Of a stretch of 64,000 nt of DNA, positions 42,251 to 51,686 are shown one piece after another (the first letter of the stretch is position 1; the number at the start of each line of letters is the position of its first letter). The position numbers and the translations under genes are program-made. This DNA comes from Caulobacter sp. (GTDB lineage: Bacteria; Pseudomonadota; Alphaproteobacteria; Caulobacterales; Caulobacteraceae): contig JAUXTQ010000024.1 in assembly GCA_030678995.1 (NCBI GenBank), positions 1-64,000 on the forward strand, read 5' to 3'. The notes beneath the pieces are model-generated. The model was not told the origin of the DNA, ran no database searches, and saw only the letters and a list, made by a program, of their open reading frames with translations.

Positions 42251-42792
42251 GATCCGTAGGGCTCGTTGCGGAAGGTGGCCGTGGCGGCGATCAGACGCTT
42301 GCCGTTCGAGAGGCTCTCGAGCCCCTGGTTGAGCATCGGCGTGATCAGCGTCCACTCGTAGTAGACCCTGACCAGGACGATCGATTCCGACGTGCCCGGC
42401 GCGAAGGTGGTCTTGGCCTCGTCGAATGCGCCGTCGGTGGTCGGATCAGTGATCGCCACGTCGGCGAACTTGGGGAAGGTCCGCACGTCGACATGCACAT
42501 TCGCGCTGCAGCTCGGCCCCAGATAGGCCATCTCGGCGCAGACGGCGGACTTGAAGGTCTCGGCGGTGCCGCCGGCGGTCTGCAGCTCGCCGGTGCGGAT
42601 CTTGCGCGAGGCGGTGTCGACGGCGTTGTCCAGGGTGGTCGAGACCATGAACACCAGGCCCAGTTCCAGGACCCCGAACATCAGCGCCAGGAAGGGCGTC
42701 GCGACCAGCGCGAACTCGACCGCCGCGGCGCCTTTGCGGGCCTCGGCGAACCGCCTGAGCAGCGATGTCTTCCTGCGGGCCATTCCGGCCAT
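42247..42792 (-). CDS. Pilus assembly protein TadE
   Basis: 181 residues from MAGMARRKTSLLRRFAEARKGAAAVEFALVATPFLALMFGVLELG. The Gly-Ala-x3-Glu-Phe site (KGAAAVEFAL) is the prepilin cleavage signature. Two Cys (AVCAEMAYLGPSCSANV) in the mature part are typical of TadE. Translationally coupled to the TadG-like gene. Convergent with the other pili genes' strand, but belongs to the same system. ATG 42783 is an alternative start. Confidence 0.9.
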   Translation of the reverse strand: MAGMARRKTSLLRRFAEARKGAAAVEFALVATPFLALMFGVLELGLVFMVSTTLDNAVDTASRKIRTGELQTAGGTAETFKSAVCAEMAYLGPSCSANVHVDVRTFPKFADVAITDPTTDGAFDEAKTTFAPGTSESIVLVRVYYEWTLITPMLNQGLESLSNGKRLIAATATFRNEPYGS

Positions 42793-42850
42793 GGCTGGTC
42801 GCCTTCCCCTCGAACCGTGGGAGTTTAGGCGAGCGTCCCTAACCGCCAGT

Positions 42851-43330
42851 TTACTCCGGGGAATCTTCCTTGGCCGCCGCGGCGGCGCCCCGGGCGCGTT
42901 CTGGGTAGTCGGTGTAGGGGCCCGCCCACTGGCCATAGACGCCCTGGCCGGTGTCGCGTTCGCCCGGCATCGGCGTGCGCTCGCAGCGCGGCGAGCAGGC
43001 ATAGTTGTAGACGTCCGGCCCGCGATAGAACGACACCCGCCCGTCGTCCGACGCCGAGACGATGATCTGGCGGTCGAGGATGGTGCGGCCGCGGGCGTCC
43101 AGCACCACCAGGTTGGTCACGCCATAGGCCTTGCCCATGACCAGCAGGTTGCGGCCGTCGATGATGGTCACGTCCGCCACCGAGGGATTTCCGATCACCA
43201 CGTCCCGCGCCGGGGCCGAAAGGGTGACGCGGGTGGCCTGGTCGATCCGGACCGGCAGGCCCTGGGCCGCCGCCGAGCCGCTGATGGCGAGGGCCGAAAG
43301 GGCGGCGAGAAGACCGAAAAGACGGCGCAT
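42851..43330 (-). CDS. CpaC N-terminal-like secreted protein
   Basis: 159 residues. Signal peptide RLFGLLAALSALAISGSAAAQG. The rest, VRIDQATRVTLSAPARDVVIGNPSVADVTIIDGRNLLVMGKAYGVTNLVVLDARGRTILDRQIIV, matches the N-terminal pilus/secretin domain of CpaC, which also occurs as a stand-alone protein in Caulobacterales pilus loci. It may help secretin assembly. Two Cys (NYACSPRCERTP) precede a low-complexity tail. Divergent from pilA; the 296-base gap holds TTAA half-sites. Confidence 0.82.
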   Translation of the reverse strand: MRRLFGLLAALSALAISGSAAAQGLPVRIDQATRVTLSAPARDVVIGNPSVADVTIIDGRNLLVMGKAYGVTNLVVLDARGRTILDRQIIVSASDDGRVSFYRGPDVYNYACSPRCERTPMPGERDTGQGVYGQWAGPYTDYPERARGAAAAAKEDSPE

Positions 43331-43457
43331 GGCGGTGTCGAACCTCGTCTGAAGACGACGAAGACTCGGCCGTAATGGTCAACAAAGACTGAAACCCTGC
43401 CTCGCGCGAGCGCACGTGACTCTTATAAAGGGACGGAGGGCTCCCGGGGCGTCGTGG

Positions 43458-43534
43458 TTAAGCGATCTTAATAGTAAACTTAAGTAAACCATAGAAAAAA
43501 GTCGGACGATCTTCTGTTGTTTACTGGCCATTAA
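43458..43534. promoter_or_regulatory. AT-rich pilA upstream region with TTAA half-sites
   Basis: TTAA occurs at 43458, 43468, 43480 and 43531 in a notably AT-rich patch between the CpaC-N-like gene and pilA. CtrA sites are TTAA-N7-TTAA; here the spacings are 6 and 8, so none is perfect. CtrA control of pilA is known in Caulobacter, and imperfect sites are plausible. No clear sigma-54 element was found. Confidence 0.4.
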
Positions 43535-43626
43535 ACGCGTGGGCCTAGGGTGGCCTTGTTTTCGGGGGCGAGCAGGCCAAGCGGCTTGATCCCGCTACCG
43601 CCAGCTTGCTAATAGGAGATCAAGCA

Positions 43627-43794
43627 ATGACCAAGTTCATGACTCGCTTCGCCAAGGATGAATCCGGCGCCACGGCTATCGAATACGGCCTGATCGTCGC
43701 CCTCATCGCCGTGGTCATCATCACCGCCGTGACCACGCTCGGCACCAAGCTGAACGGCGCGTTCGGCAGCATCAACGCGGGCCTCCCGGGCTAA
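43627..43794 (+). CDS. pilA: Flp/Fap-type pilin PilA
   Basis: 55 residues from MTKFMTRFAKDESGATAIEYGLIVALIAVVIITAVTTLG. AGGAG sits 9 bases before the ATG. The prepilin peptidase CpaA should cut after Gly in DESG-ATAIEYG, leaving the Flp motif with Glu at position 5 and Tyr at 6 and a hydrophobic helix. Polymerises into the Flp (Tad) pilus used for surface contact and, in Caulobacter, as a phage receptor. A terminator follows, so pilA can be made in excess over the cpa genes. Confidence 0.95.
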   Translation: MTKFMTRFAKDESGATAIEYGLIVALIAVVIITAVTTLGTKLNGAFGSINAGLPG

Positions 43795-43824
43795 CCCCAG
43801 GATCAACGCTCGTTGAAAACAGGG

Positions 43825-43849
43825 GGCCGCGGAGAAATCCGCGGCCTTT
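43825..43849 (+). terminator. Terminator/attenuator after pilA
   Basis: Stem GGCCGCGGA / TCCGCGGCC with GAAA loop, followed by TTTC. Lies 31 bases past pilA and before cpaA, so it probably limits read-through. Confidence 0.85.
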
Positions 43850-43941
43850 CTGCTGTCCGGTCGCCGGTTTTCCATGATCGTCAACGATCGGTTCATCGCG
43901 CCGCGCGATGGTCGCAACCGTTCGAGCCCGCCGGGTCTTCC

Positions 43942-44463
43942 ATGCCGCACCTGATCCAGACCGCCCTGCTGATCATCTTCCCCGCCCTGGTCATCGTCGC
44001 GGCGATGCGGGACGCGGTCAGCTTCACCATTCCCAACTGGATCTCGATCGCCCTCGCCGCCGCCTTTCTGCCGGCCGCCCTCGCGCTGGGCGCGGGTCCG
44101 GCGCAGATCGGCCTGGCCCTGCTCATCGGCCTGGGGACCCTGATCGCCGGCATGGGCATGTTCGCCGTCGGCTGGATCGGCGGCGGCGACGCCAAACTGT
44201 TCGCGGCGGCCGGCCTGTGGATGGGCCTGACCGCCCTGCTGCCCTATGTCCTGGTGACGGCCCTGGCCGGTGGCGGCCTGGCGGTCACCCTTCTGGTCCT
44301 GCGGTCTGGGTGGCTGCAGCCGCTGACGGTGCGCGCGCCCGGCTGGATGGGCCGACTGGCGACCCCCGGCGAGAACGTGCCCTACGGCATCGCCATCGCC
44401 GCCGGCGCGCTGGCTGCCTTTCCGGAAAGCTTGCTGGCGACCCTGTTCCGCGGCCTTTCCTAG
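43942..44463 (+). CDS. cpaA: Prepilin peptidase CpaA (TadV)
   Basis: 173 residues from MPHLIQTALLIIFPALVIVAAMRD; the longer track start overlaps the pilA terminator. Four to five hydrophobic helices. The two catalytic Asp are at AAMRDAVSFTIPNW and the GxGD motif GWIGGGDAKLFAAAGLW. It cleaves the leader of PilA and TadE-type pseudopilins at the inner membrane. Conserved ...NVPYGIAIAAGAL at the C-terminus. Confidence 0.93.
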   Translation: MPHLIQTALLIIFPALVIVAAMRDAVSFTIPNWISIALAAAFLPAALALGAGPAQIGLALLIGLGTLIAGMGMFAVGWIGGGDAKLFAAAGLWMGLTALLPYVLVTALAGGGLAVTLLVLRSGWLQPLTVRAPGWMGRLATPGENVPYGIAIAAGALAAFPESLLATLFRGLS

Positions 44464-44608
44464 GCGCGGCTTAGGCAGGCGTTAACCATGCCGACCGAAT
44501 GGTGGGGTCGCCGCCAGAAGGGCCGGTGACGAATCGCCCGCTCGCCCGGGCCGCGAGCGGCCGGGCCAGACACGAGTTTCACCCCGCTCCGGGGACAGTC
44601 CGAGTATC

Positions 44609-45496
44609 ATGAGCGCCGTCCGCCTGTTCATCCTGGTGATCGCCGCAATCGCCGCCATTGCGCTGGCGTTTGTCGTGCGCGGCGCGTTTGCGCCCAAGAA
44701 GGTCGCGGAGGCGCCGGTGGCCGCGGCGCCCGCCGTCATGGCCGGACCGCGTCTCGCCAAGGTTCTCGTCGCCCGGCGCGACCTGCCTATCGGAACCCGT
44801 CTGACCGCCGCCGACATGAGCTGGCAGGACTGGCCGGCCGACAACATCAACGCCGCCTACATCACCGACGGCGCCGCGCCCCAGGCCCGGCCTACGGGCG
44901 CCGCGGCCATCGCGGCCAAGAAGGCCACTGAAACGGCGGGCGCCCTGTTCGGCGGCGCGGCCATGCAGTCGCTGGTCGGGGCGGTGGTCCGCGAACCCAT
45001 TCTCGGCGGCGAACCGATCGTCGTCCGCAAGATTGTCCGCGCGGGCGAAGGCAACTTCCTCTCGGTGGTGCTGACGCCGGGCATGCGCGCCATCGCCTTC
45101 CCGGTCACCGTCGATACCGCCGCCGGCGGCTTCATCATGCCGGGCGACAGGGTCGACGTTCTGCTCAGCCGCGACGGCGGCGGCGAGAAGGGCCTGATCA
45201 CCTCCACCGTGCTGCGCAATGTACGGGTCCTGGCCATCGACCAGGCCGCCGAGCCCGCCAAGGACGCCAGGACCATGGTCGGCGCCGTGGCCACCCTCGA
45301 GGTCGCTGCCGGAGACACTGAATCGGTGGCCGCCGCCCAGGCCGAAGCCAAGAAGGGCGGGGCGCTGATCCTGGCCCTGCGCGCCTATACCGACGCCGGC
45401 GCGGCGTCCGGTCGAAGCCAGGGTTCCACAGGACCGGGACGCGTCGTGCGCGTCTATCGCGCCGGCCAGGCCAGCGAAGTGACGGTGTCCCGATGA
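44609..45496 (+). CDS. cpaB: Flp pilus assembly protein CpaB
   Basis: 295 residues. N-terminal membrane helix (FILVIAAIAAIALAFVVRGAF), then an SAF-like domain KVLVARRDLPIGTRLTAADMSWQDWP and VREPILGGEPIVVRKIV. LSVVLTPGMRAIAFPVTVDTAAGGFIMPGDRVDVLL is the CpaB hallmark. Periplasmic, works with the secretin CpaC. A 145-base gap with a TTAACC sequence separates it from cpaA, so it may have its own promoter. Overlaps cpaC by 4 bases. Confidence 0.94.
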   Translation: MSAVRLFILVIAAIAAIALAFVVRGAFAPKKVAEAPVAAAPAVMAGPRLAKVLVARRDLPIGTRLTAADMSWQDWPADNINAAYITDGAAPQARPTGAAAIAAKKATETAGALFGGAAMQSLVGAVVREPILGGEPIVVRKIVRAGEGNFLSVVLTPGMRAIAFPVTVDTAAGGFIMPGDRVDVLLSRDGGGEKGLITSTVLRNVRVLAIDQAAEPAKDARTMVGAVATLEVAAGDTESVAAAQAEAKKGGALILALRAYTDAGAASGRSQGSTGPGRVVRVYRAGQASEVTVSR

Positions 45497-46977
45497 TCAA
45501 GTCCCGCTTCCTGCGCAAGGCCGCGCCCGCCCTGATCGCCGCCGTCCTGGCCCAGGCCGCGGCGCCGCTCGTTTCGGCCCAGGGCATGCCGGTCCAGGCC
45601 CAGACCCTGTCGGGCGGCCCCGGCGCGGGCGGTCCCACTACGGTGCGGGTCGACCTGGCCGCCGGCGGCGCCTCTCAGAACCTGTCCCTGCCGCGCGGCA
45701 AGTCGGCGGTGATCGAACTGCCGGTCGATGTCCGAGACATCCTGATCACCAATCCGGCGGTCGCCGACGCCGTGCTTCGCTCGCCGCGTCAGATCTATGT
45801 GCTGGGCATGACCTCGGGCGTGACCGACGCCATCCTGTTCGACGCCGCCGGCCGCCGCATCCTGTCGCTGAACATCCGGGTAGACGCGGATTTCGGCGCC
45901 CTGGCCGAGACCATCAACCGGGTCCTGCCCGGCGCGCGGGTCAAGGTCGAGCCGATCGGCGACGCGGTGATCCTCACCGGCGTGGTGGCCAATGCCGGCG
46001 ATGCCGACAAGGCCGCCCAGATCGCCCTGCGTTACGTCTCCAAGCCGGAGCAGGTGCTGAACATGGTCAGCATCGCCGGCAAGGACCAGGTGATGCTCCG
46101 GGTGCGGGTCGTCGAGGTCCAGCGCAGCGTGATCAAGCAGCTGGGGGTCAACCTCAACGCCATCATCCAGCAGGGCACCGGTTCGATCACCCTGAGCCAG
46201 ACGGCCAACTTCAGCATCAACGGGACCCTGCCCGGCGGCGGCTCGATCGGGGGGACCTACACCGGCCCGACCACGCCGGCGGACATCCTGACAGGCTCGA
46301 TCCGCGCCTTCGAGCGGGTCGGCCTGGTGCGGACCCTGGCCGAGCCCAACCTGACGGCGGTGTCCGGCGAGGCGGCCAAGTTCCTGGCCGGCGGCGAGTA
46401 TCCCGTGCCGGTCAACCAGGACGCCACCAACGGCTCGGTGACCGTGGAGTACAAGCCCTTCGGCGTCGGCCTGGCCTTCACCCCGGTGGTGCTGTCCAGC
46501 GGCCGCATCTCGCTGAAGATCTCCACCGAGATTTCCGAACTGACCACCCAGGGCGCCTTTACCCTGGGCAGCGCCACCAGCGGCACCAGCCTGACCATTC
46601 CCGCCCTGACCGTGCGCCGGGCCGAGACCTCGATCGAACTGCCCTCCGGCGGCTCGATGATGATCGCCGGCCTGATCCAGCAGACCACCCGCGAGAACCT
46701 CGACGCCCTGCCGGCGCTGGGGTCGGTTCCGGTGATCGGATCTCTGTTCCGCTCGCGCGACTTCCTGTCGGGCGACACCGAGATGGTGGTCATCGTCACC
46801 GCCTACATCGTCGACCCCAACAACCCCGGAGCCTTCCAGACCCCGGCCGACGGCCTGGAGTTCGCGAGCGACGCCAGCACCCTGCTGTTCGGCCGCCTGA
46901 ACCGGACGGTGGGCGCGCCGCCGGGCGCCAACGCCGGCCGCGCCTACCAGGGTCCCATCGGTTACGTGATCGAGTAA
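45493..46977 (+). CDS. cpaC: Outer-membrane secretin CpaC (RcpA)
   Basis: 494 residues. Signal peptide (ALIAAVLAQAAAPLVSAQ), then the N-terminal pilus domain (SQNLSLPRGKSAVIELPVDVRDILITNPAVADAVL), a BON-like segment (VILTGVVANAGDADKAAQIAL) and a secretin core with MLRVRVVEVQRSVIKQLGVNL and a typical end (AFTLGSATSGTSLTIPALTVRRAETSIELPSGGSMMIAGLIQ, LPALGSVPVIGSLFRSR). Forms the multimeric channel for the pilus. Coupled to cpaB by a 4-base overlap. Confidence 0.95.
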   Translation: MIKSRFLRKAAPALIAAVLAQAAAPLVSAQGMPVQAQTLSGGPGAGGPTTVRVDLAAGGASQNLSLPRGKSAVIELPVDVRDILITNPAVADAVLRSPRQIYVLGMTSGVTDAILFDAAGRRILSLNIRVDADFGALAETINRVLPGARVKVEPIGDAVILTGVVANAGDADKAAQIALRYVSKPEQVLNMVSIAGKDQVMLRVRVVEVQRSVIKQLGVNLNAIIQQGTGSITLSQTANFSINGTLPGGGSIGGTYTGPTTPADILTGSIRAFERVGLVRTLAEPNLTAVSGEAAKFLAGGEYPVPVNQDATNGSVTVEYKPFGVGLAFTPVVLSSGRISLKISTEISELTTQGAFTLGSATSGTSLTIPALTVRRAETSIELPSGGSMMIAGLIQQTTRENLDALPALGSVPVIGSLFRSRDFLSGDTEMVVIVTAYIVDPNNPGAFQTPADGLEFASDASTLLFGRLNRTVGAPPGANAGRAYQGPIGYVIE

Positions 46978-46981
46978 CGCC

Positions 46982-47668
46982 ATGCCGCCAGTTCTCACCC
47001 GTCTGTCGATCCTCGCCGCCGTTCTGGCCCTGGGCGCCTGCGCCTCGTCCGGCGCCGCCCGGGTCGCCGGACCGACGACGCCCACCGTGCTCGACAGCTG
47101 GTCGTCCCGCGTCGAGGTCGTGGCCCAGCCCGACCAGATCCGCCTGGCGCCGCACCCCACGGGCCTCTCGGGCAACCAGGCCCGGGCCCTGGCCGAACTT
47201 CACGCCCGCTGGTCCCTCGCCGAGGGCGGCATGATCACCGTCGCCGCGCCCACCGGGACCCAGGGAGCGGGCGCCTATCGCGTCAGCGCCGACGCCCGCG
47301 CCTTCCTGATCGCCCAGGGAACGCCGGCTGACCGGGTCCGGCTGGTCGGCTATGACGCCGCCGGCGCCGCCGACGCGCCCATCCTCGTCGGCTTCGATCA
47401 GTACGTGGCCCTGACGCCGCGCTGCGGGGAGTGGACGGCCCTGAACCGATCGGCGTCCAATCAGCCCTATTCGAATTTCGGCTGCGCGGTCAGCGCCAAC
47501 ATGGCCGCCCAGGCAGCCAATCCCGAGGATTTGCTGCGGGCCCGGCCGATGGATCCGGCCGACACCGGCCGGCGCACCACGGTGATCGGCAAGTATCGCA
47601 ATGGCGAGGTGACCTCGACGGCCAAGGACGACCAGGCCTCGGGCGCGGTTTCGACGGCGGTGCAGTAG
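46982..47668 (+). CDS. cpaD: Pilus lipoprotein CpaD
   Basis: 228 residues. Lipoprotein signal LSILAAVLALGACASSG with a lipobox Cys near 20. The CpaD-family core has GLSGNQARALAELHARW, and C-terminal Cys residues at LTPRCGEW and SNFGCAVSANMAAQAANPEDLLRAR, the last segment being the family signature. Outer-membrane pilotin-like helper of CpaC. Starts 5 bases after cpaC. Confidence 0.94.
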   Translation: MPPVLTRLSILAAVLALGACASSGAARVAGPTTPTVLDSWSSRVEVVAQPDQIRLAPHPTGLSGNQARALAELHARWSLAEGGMITVAAPTGTQGAGAYRVSADARAFLIAQGTPADRVRLVGYDAAGAADAPILVGFDQYVALTPRCGEWTALNRSASNQPYSNFGCAVSANMAAQAANPEDLLRARPMDPADTGRRTTVIGKYRNGEVTSTAKDDQASGAVSTAVQ

Positions 47669-47672
47669 ACTG

Positions 47673-49160
47673 ATGGCCCCCAGACCCACAGATCAGGATC
47701 CTTTCGATCTGGGCTTCGATGCCGACGACGAGTTCGCCAGCGCGTCGGCCGCCCCGTGGCGCGAGGCTTCGCCGGCTGCGTCGCCGTCGGCCGGCGACTC
47801 CGATCCGTTCGCCGATTTCCCGCTGGCCCGTTCCAGCCACGAGGACGAATCCTTCGCCGAGCTGGCGGCTCCGCGCCTGGCCCAGGCCACGCCGCCCAGC
47901 AGCCGTCCGACCCCCGGCCCTGGTTCCTCGCCGGAGATGATGGCGGGCGGCGGCGACACCCTGGGCGACGTCAGCGTTCCGCGGATCTCGATCCACGTCT
48001 TTTGCGCCCGTCCCGACACCGCCGAGTTGATCGAGCAGGCGGCCGCCGACCGGCGCATGGCGCGGGCGGTCACCACCGTCCTGCCGGGCGGCATCCAGGC
48101 GGCCGTCGAGCAGTACCAGAACCAGCCCACCCCCTCGCTGGTGATCGTCGAGAGCCTCGATCCCGCGCCGGAACTGCTGGCCCAGCTCGACCGGCTGGCC
48201 GAGGTCTGCGACCCCGGCACCAAGGTCATGACCATCGGTTCGGCCAACGACATCGCCCTCTACCGCGAACTGATGCGTCGCGGCGTGAGCGAGTACCTGG
48301 TGCCGCCGCTCAGCCCGCTGCAGATCATCCGCTCGATCACCAGCCTGTACGCCGACCCGGCCGCGCCCTTCGTCGGCCGGCAGATCGCCGTGGTCGGCGC
48401 CCGCGGGGGCGTGGGCGCCTCGACCATCGCCCACAATCTGGCGTGGTGCCTGGCCGAGCGCATGCAGGCCGGAACGGTGCTGGCCGACCTCGACCTGCCG
48501 TTCGGCACCGCCGGGCTCAACTTCAACCAGGATCCGCTGCAGGGCATCGCCGACGCCCTCGGCCAGCCGGACCGCCTGGATCCGGTGCTGATGGACCGGA
48601 TGATGGCGCGGGTCACCGACAGGCTGTCGCTGTTCGCCGCGCCCGCCACCCTGGACGAGGACTTCGACATCAATCCGGATGCCTTCGAGGAAGTGACCCA
48701 GAAGATTCGCGCCGCCGCCCCCTTTGTGGTGCTGGATCTGCCCCACGCCTGGAGTGGCTGGCAGCGCAAGATACTGATCGGCTCGGACGACCTGATCATC
48801 GTCGCCTCGCCCGACCTGGCCTCGCTGCGCAACGCCAAGAACATGATCGACCTGGTCCGCCAGGCCCGGCCCAACGACGCGCCGCCCCGGCTGGTGCTCA
48901 ACCAGGTCGGCGTGCCCGGCCGGCCGGAAATCCCGGTGAAGGACTTCGGCGAGGCCCTTGGTCTGGTCCCTTCGCTGGTCCTGCCGTTCGAGCCCAAGTC
49001 CTTCGGCCAGGCGGCCAACCACGGCCAGATGATCGGCGAGGTCGCCCCCAGGTCGAAGGCGGCCGAGGGCATCGAACACCTGGCCCGGCTGATCGCCCGC
49101 CGCGAGCCTCCGCCCCAGCAGAAGTCGTCGCTCCTCAGCGGCCTGTTCAGAAAGAAGTAG
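47673..49160 (+). CDS. cpaE: Pilus localisation ATPase CpaE (TadZ)
   Basis: 495 residues. N-terminal acidic disordered part (1-100), an atypical receiver-like domain (about 105-225: VLPGGIQAAVEQYQNQPTPSLVIVES), then a MinD/ParA-type ATPase with deviant Walker A VGARGGVGASTIAHNLAW and FVVLDLPHAWSGWQRKIL. CpaE places the pilus machinery at a cell pole. The reading starts MAPRPTDQDPFDL 5 bases after cpaD. A 1000-residue minus-strand ORF covering it is a GC shadow. Confidence 0.94.
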   Translation: MAPRPTDQDPFDLGFDADDEFASASAAPWREASPAASPSAGDSDPFADFPLARSSHEDESFAELAAPRLAQATPPSSRPTPGPGSSPEMMAGGGDTLGDVSVPRISIHVFCARPDTAELIEQAAADRRMARAVTTVLPGGIQAAVEQYQNQPTPSLVIVESLDPAPELLAQLDRLAEVCDPGTKVMTIGSANDIALYRELMRRGVSEYLVPPLSPLQIIRSITSLYADPAAPFVGRQIAVVGARGGVGASTIAHNLAWCLAERMQAGTVLADLDLPFGTAGLNFNQDPLQGIADALGQPDRLDPVLMDRMMARVTDRLSLFAAPATLDEDFDINPDAFEEVTQKIRAAAPFVVLDLPHAWSGWQRKILIGSDDLIIVASPDLASLRNAKNMIDLVRQARPNDAPPRLVLNQVGVPGRPEIPVKDFGEALGLVPSLVLPFEPKSFGQAANHGQMIGEVAPRSKAAEGIEHLARLIARREPPPQQKSSLLSGLFRKK

Positions 49161-49166
49161 TCCAGC

Positions 49167-50693
49167 GTGTTCGGCAAACGGTCCGACGGAGATGCGGCCC
49201 AGGCGCGGCGGGCTCCCCCGCCCGCGCCTCCCGGCGCGCCCATCGCTACGCGGCCCCAGCCGGCCGGCGGCGCCCCGGCGGCCGGGTCGGAAGACCGCCT
49301 GCACGAGCCGACCAACCACAAGACGGCGCCGGGACCCCAACGCACCGCGCCCAAGGCGATGAAGGGGCTGGACCAGCTGCGCTCGGCCCAGAACCCGACC
49401 GCGCAGATCGTCCGTGAACAGAGCGACTACTACCACGCGACCAAGACGACGATCTTCAACGCCCTCTTGAACACCATCGACCTCAGCCAGCTGGCCCAGC
49501 TGGACCAGAAGTCGGCGGCCGAGGAGATCAAGGACATCGTCGCCGAGCTGGTGGCGATCAAGAACGTGCAGATGTCGGTCGCCGAGACTGAACATCTGGT
49601 CCAGGACATCATCAACGACGTGCTGGGCTATGGCCCGCTCGAACCCCTGCTGTCGCGGGACGACATCGCCGACGTGATGGTCAACGGGGCCAACCGGGTG
49701 TTCATCGAAGTCGGCGGCAAGGTCCAGCTGACCAACGTCCGCTTCCGTGACAACGCCCAGCTGATGAACATCTGCCAGCGGATCGTCAGCCAGGTCGGCC
49801 GGCGGGTCGATGAGAGCAGCCCCATCTGCGACGCCCGCCTGCCGGACGGATCGCGGGTCAACGTCATCGCGCCGCCCCTGGCGCTGGACGGCCCGACCCT
49901 GACCATCCGCAAGTTCAAAAAAGACAAACTCACGATGAAGGACCTGGTGGACTACAACTCCATCAGTCCGGAAGGCGCGCGGGTGCTGGGCGTCATCGGC
50001 GCCTGCCGCTGTAACATCGTCATCTCCGGCGGCACGGGCTCGGGCAAGACCACCCTGCTCAACACCATGACCGCCTTCATCGACCCCACCGAGCGGGTGA
50101 TCACCTGCGAGGACGCGGCCGAGCTTCAACTGCAGCAGCCGCATGTGGTGCGGCTGGAGACCCGCCCGCCCAACCTCGAGGGCCAGGGCATGATCACCAT
50201 GCGCGACCTGGTGAAGAACTGCCTGCGGATGCGTCCCGAGCGGATCATCGTCGGCGAGGTGCGCGGCCCCGAGGCCTTCGACCTGCTGCAGGCGATGAAC
50301 ACCGGCCACGACGGCTCGATGGGCACCCTGCACGCCAACTCGCCGCGCGAGGCCATCAGTCGGATGGAGTCGATGATCACCATGGGCGGCTACGGCCTGC
50401 CCTCCAAGACCATCCGCGAGATGATCACCGGCTCGGTCGATGTGATCATCCAGGCCGCGCGCCTGCGCGACGGCAGCCGGCGCATCACCCACATCACCGA
50501 GGTGGTTGGTCTGGAGGGCGACGTGATCGTCACCCAGGACCTGTTCGTCTACGAAATGACCGGCGAGGACGACAATGGCCGGGTGTTGGGCAAGTTCCGC
50601 TCCACCGGCATCGCCCGCCCCCGCTTCTGGGACCGCGCCCGCTACTACGGGCTTGAGCGCGAGCTGGCCGAAGCCCTCGACGCGGCGGAGTAG
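49167..50693 (+). CDS. cpaF: Pilus assembly ATPase CpaF (TadA)
   Basis: 508 residues from a GTG start ([15 protein letters not shown]). Type II/IV secretion ATPase that powers pilus extension and retraction. After an 80-residue low-complexity N-terminus come the N-domain ([30 protein letters not shown]), Walker [14 protein letters not shown], Asp box, Walker B-like [36 protein letters not shown] with the His box. Starts 7 bases after cpaE. Confidence 0.95.
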   Translation: MFGKRSDGDAAQARRAPPPAPPGAPIATRPQPAGGAPAAGSEDRLHEPTNHKTAPGPQRTAPKAMKGLDQLRSAQNPTAQIVREQSDYYHATKTTIFNALLNTIDLSQLAQLDQKSAAEEIKDIVAELVAIKNVQMSVAETEHLVQDIINDVLGYGPLEPLLSRDDIADVMVNGANRVFIEVGGKVQLTNVRFRDNAQLMNICQRIVSQVGRRVDESSPICDARLPDGSRVNVIAPPLALDGPTLTIRKFKKDKLTMKDLVDYNSISPEGARVLGVIGACRCNIVISGGTGSGKTTLLNTMTAFIDPTERVITCEDAAELQLQQPHVVRLETRPPNLEGQGMITMRDLVKNCLRMRPERIIVGEVRGPEAFDLLQAMNTGHDGSMGTLHANSPREAISRMESMITMGGYGLPSKTIREMITGSVDVIIQAARLRDGSRRITHITEVVGLEGDVIVTQDLFVYEMTGEDDNGRVLGKFRSTGIARPRFWDRARYYGLERELAEALDAAE

Positions 50694-50698
50694 CGGCC

Positions 50699-51679
50699 AT
50701 GATGGTGGTCCTCGTCGCCATTCTGGCCTTCGTCACGATCGCCGGGCTCGGCTTCGTCTTCGCCGGCGGCGATTCCGGCAACGCCCGGGCGGCCAAGCGC
50801 GCCCAGGCTCTCGTCAGCGGCGGAACCGGCGAGACCCGGGTCCGCGCCGCCCGGGCCGCCGCCAACTCGCCGGAAGCCCGCCGCAAGGCGATCCTCAAGA
50901 CCCTCAAGGACCAGGACCGCGAGCAGAAGAAGGCCATCCTCTCGATCGCCGCCCGCCTGCAGCAGGCCGGGCTGAGCGTCAGCGAAAAGCAGTTCTGGAT
51001 CGCCAGCGCGGTGTTCGGCCTGGTGGTGGGAGCGATCGCCCTGCCCTTCGGCAGGTCGCCGCTGATCGCGCTGGGCCTGGCCTTCGCCGCCGGCATGGGC
51101 CTGCCCCGCTGGATCGTCGGCTTCCTGGCCAAGCGGCGGATCAAGAAGTTCACCGAGGCCTTCTCCGACGCCATCGACATCATCGTGCGCGGCATCAAGT
51201 CGGGCCTGCCGGTCCACGACTGCCTGAAGATCATCGGCAAGGAAAGTCCCGAGCCCCTGGCCGGCGAGTTCCGCCGGCTGGTCGAGAACGTCGGCATGGG
51301 CATGGCCATGGATCAGTCCCTGGAGAAGATGTACGAGCACATGCCCACCAGCGAGCTGCGCTTCTTCGCCATCGTGCTGGCCATCCAGCAGAAGACCGGC
51401 GGCAACCTCGCCGAGGCGTTGAACAACCTTTCGGTCGTGCTGCGCGCCCGCAAACTGATGCGGGAGAAGATCAAGGCCCTGTCTTCGGAAGCCGTCGCCT
51501 CGTCCTTCATCATCGGCAGTTTGCCGCCCGGGGTGGTGATCCTGATCACCGTGACCACGCCCAGCTACATGGCCCCGATGTTCACCGATCCCCGTGGACA
51601 CGTGATGCTGATGGGGGCGGCGTTCTGGATGGCCTTGGGCATTTTCGTGATGCGCAAGATGATCAACTTCAAGTTCTGA
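50699..51679 (+). CDS. tadB: Pilus inner-membrane platform protein TadB
   Basis: 326 residues. Membrane helix at the N-terminus (VVLVAILAFVTIAGLGFVFAGG), two near 100-140, and a last pair near 275-320 flanking a T2SSF domain (SDAIDIIVRGIKSGLPVHDCLKIIGKESPEPLAGEFRRLV). Short helical stretch between. Works with TadC in the inner-membrane platform that feeds pilin to CpaF. The start is an ATG-ATG pair 6 bases after cpaF. Confidence 0.94.
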   Translation: MMVVLVAILAFVTIAGLGFVFAGGDSGNARAAKRAQALVSGGTGETRVRAARAAANSPEARRKAILKTLKDQDREQKKAILSIAARLQQAGLSVSEKQFWIASAVFGLVVGAIALPFGRSPLIALGLAFAAGMGLPRWIVGFLAKRRIKKFTEAFSDAIDIIVRGIKSGLPVHDCLKIIGKESPEPLAGEFRRLVENVGMGMAMDQSLEKMYEHMPTSELRFFAIVLAIQQKTGGNLAEALNNLSVVLRARKLMREKIKALSSEAVASSFIIGSLPPGVVILITVTTPSYMAPMFTDPRGHVMLMGAAFWMALGIFVMRKMINFKF

Positions 51680-51686
51680 GGGCGCG

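Noticed and set aside
43458-43483. CtrA full site before pilA
   Set aside because: TTAA boxes are spaced 6 and 8 bases, not 7, so I list only half-sites.
47490-50492. 1000-codon minus-strand ORF across cpaD, cpaE and cpaF
   Set aside because: Shadow of three recognised pilus genes; no domain or start signal of its own.
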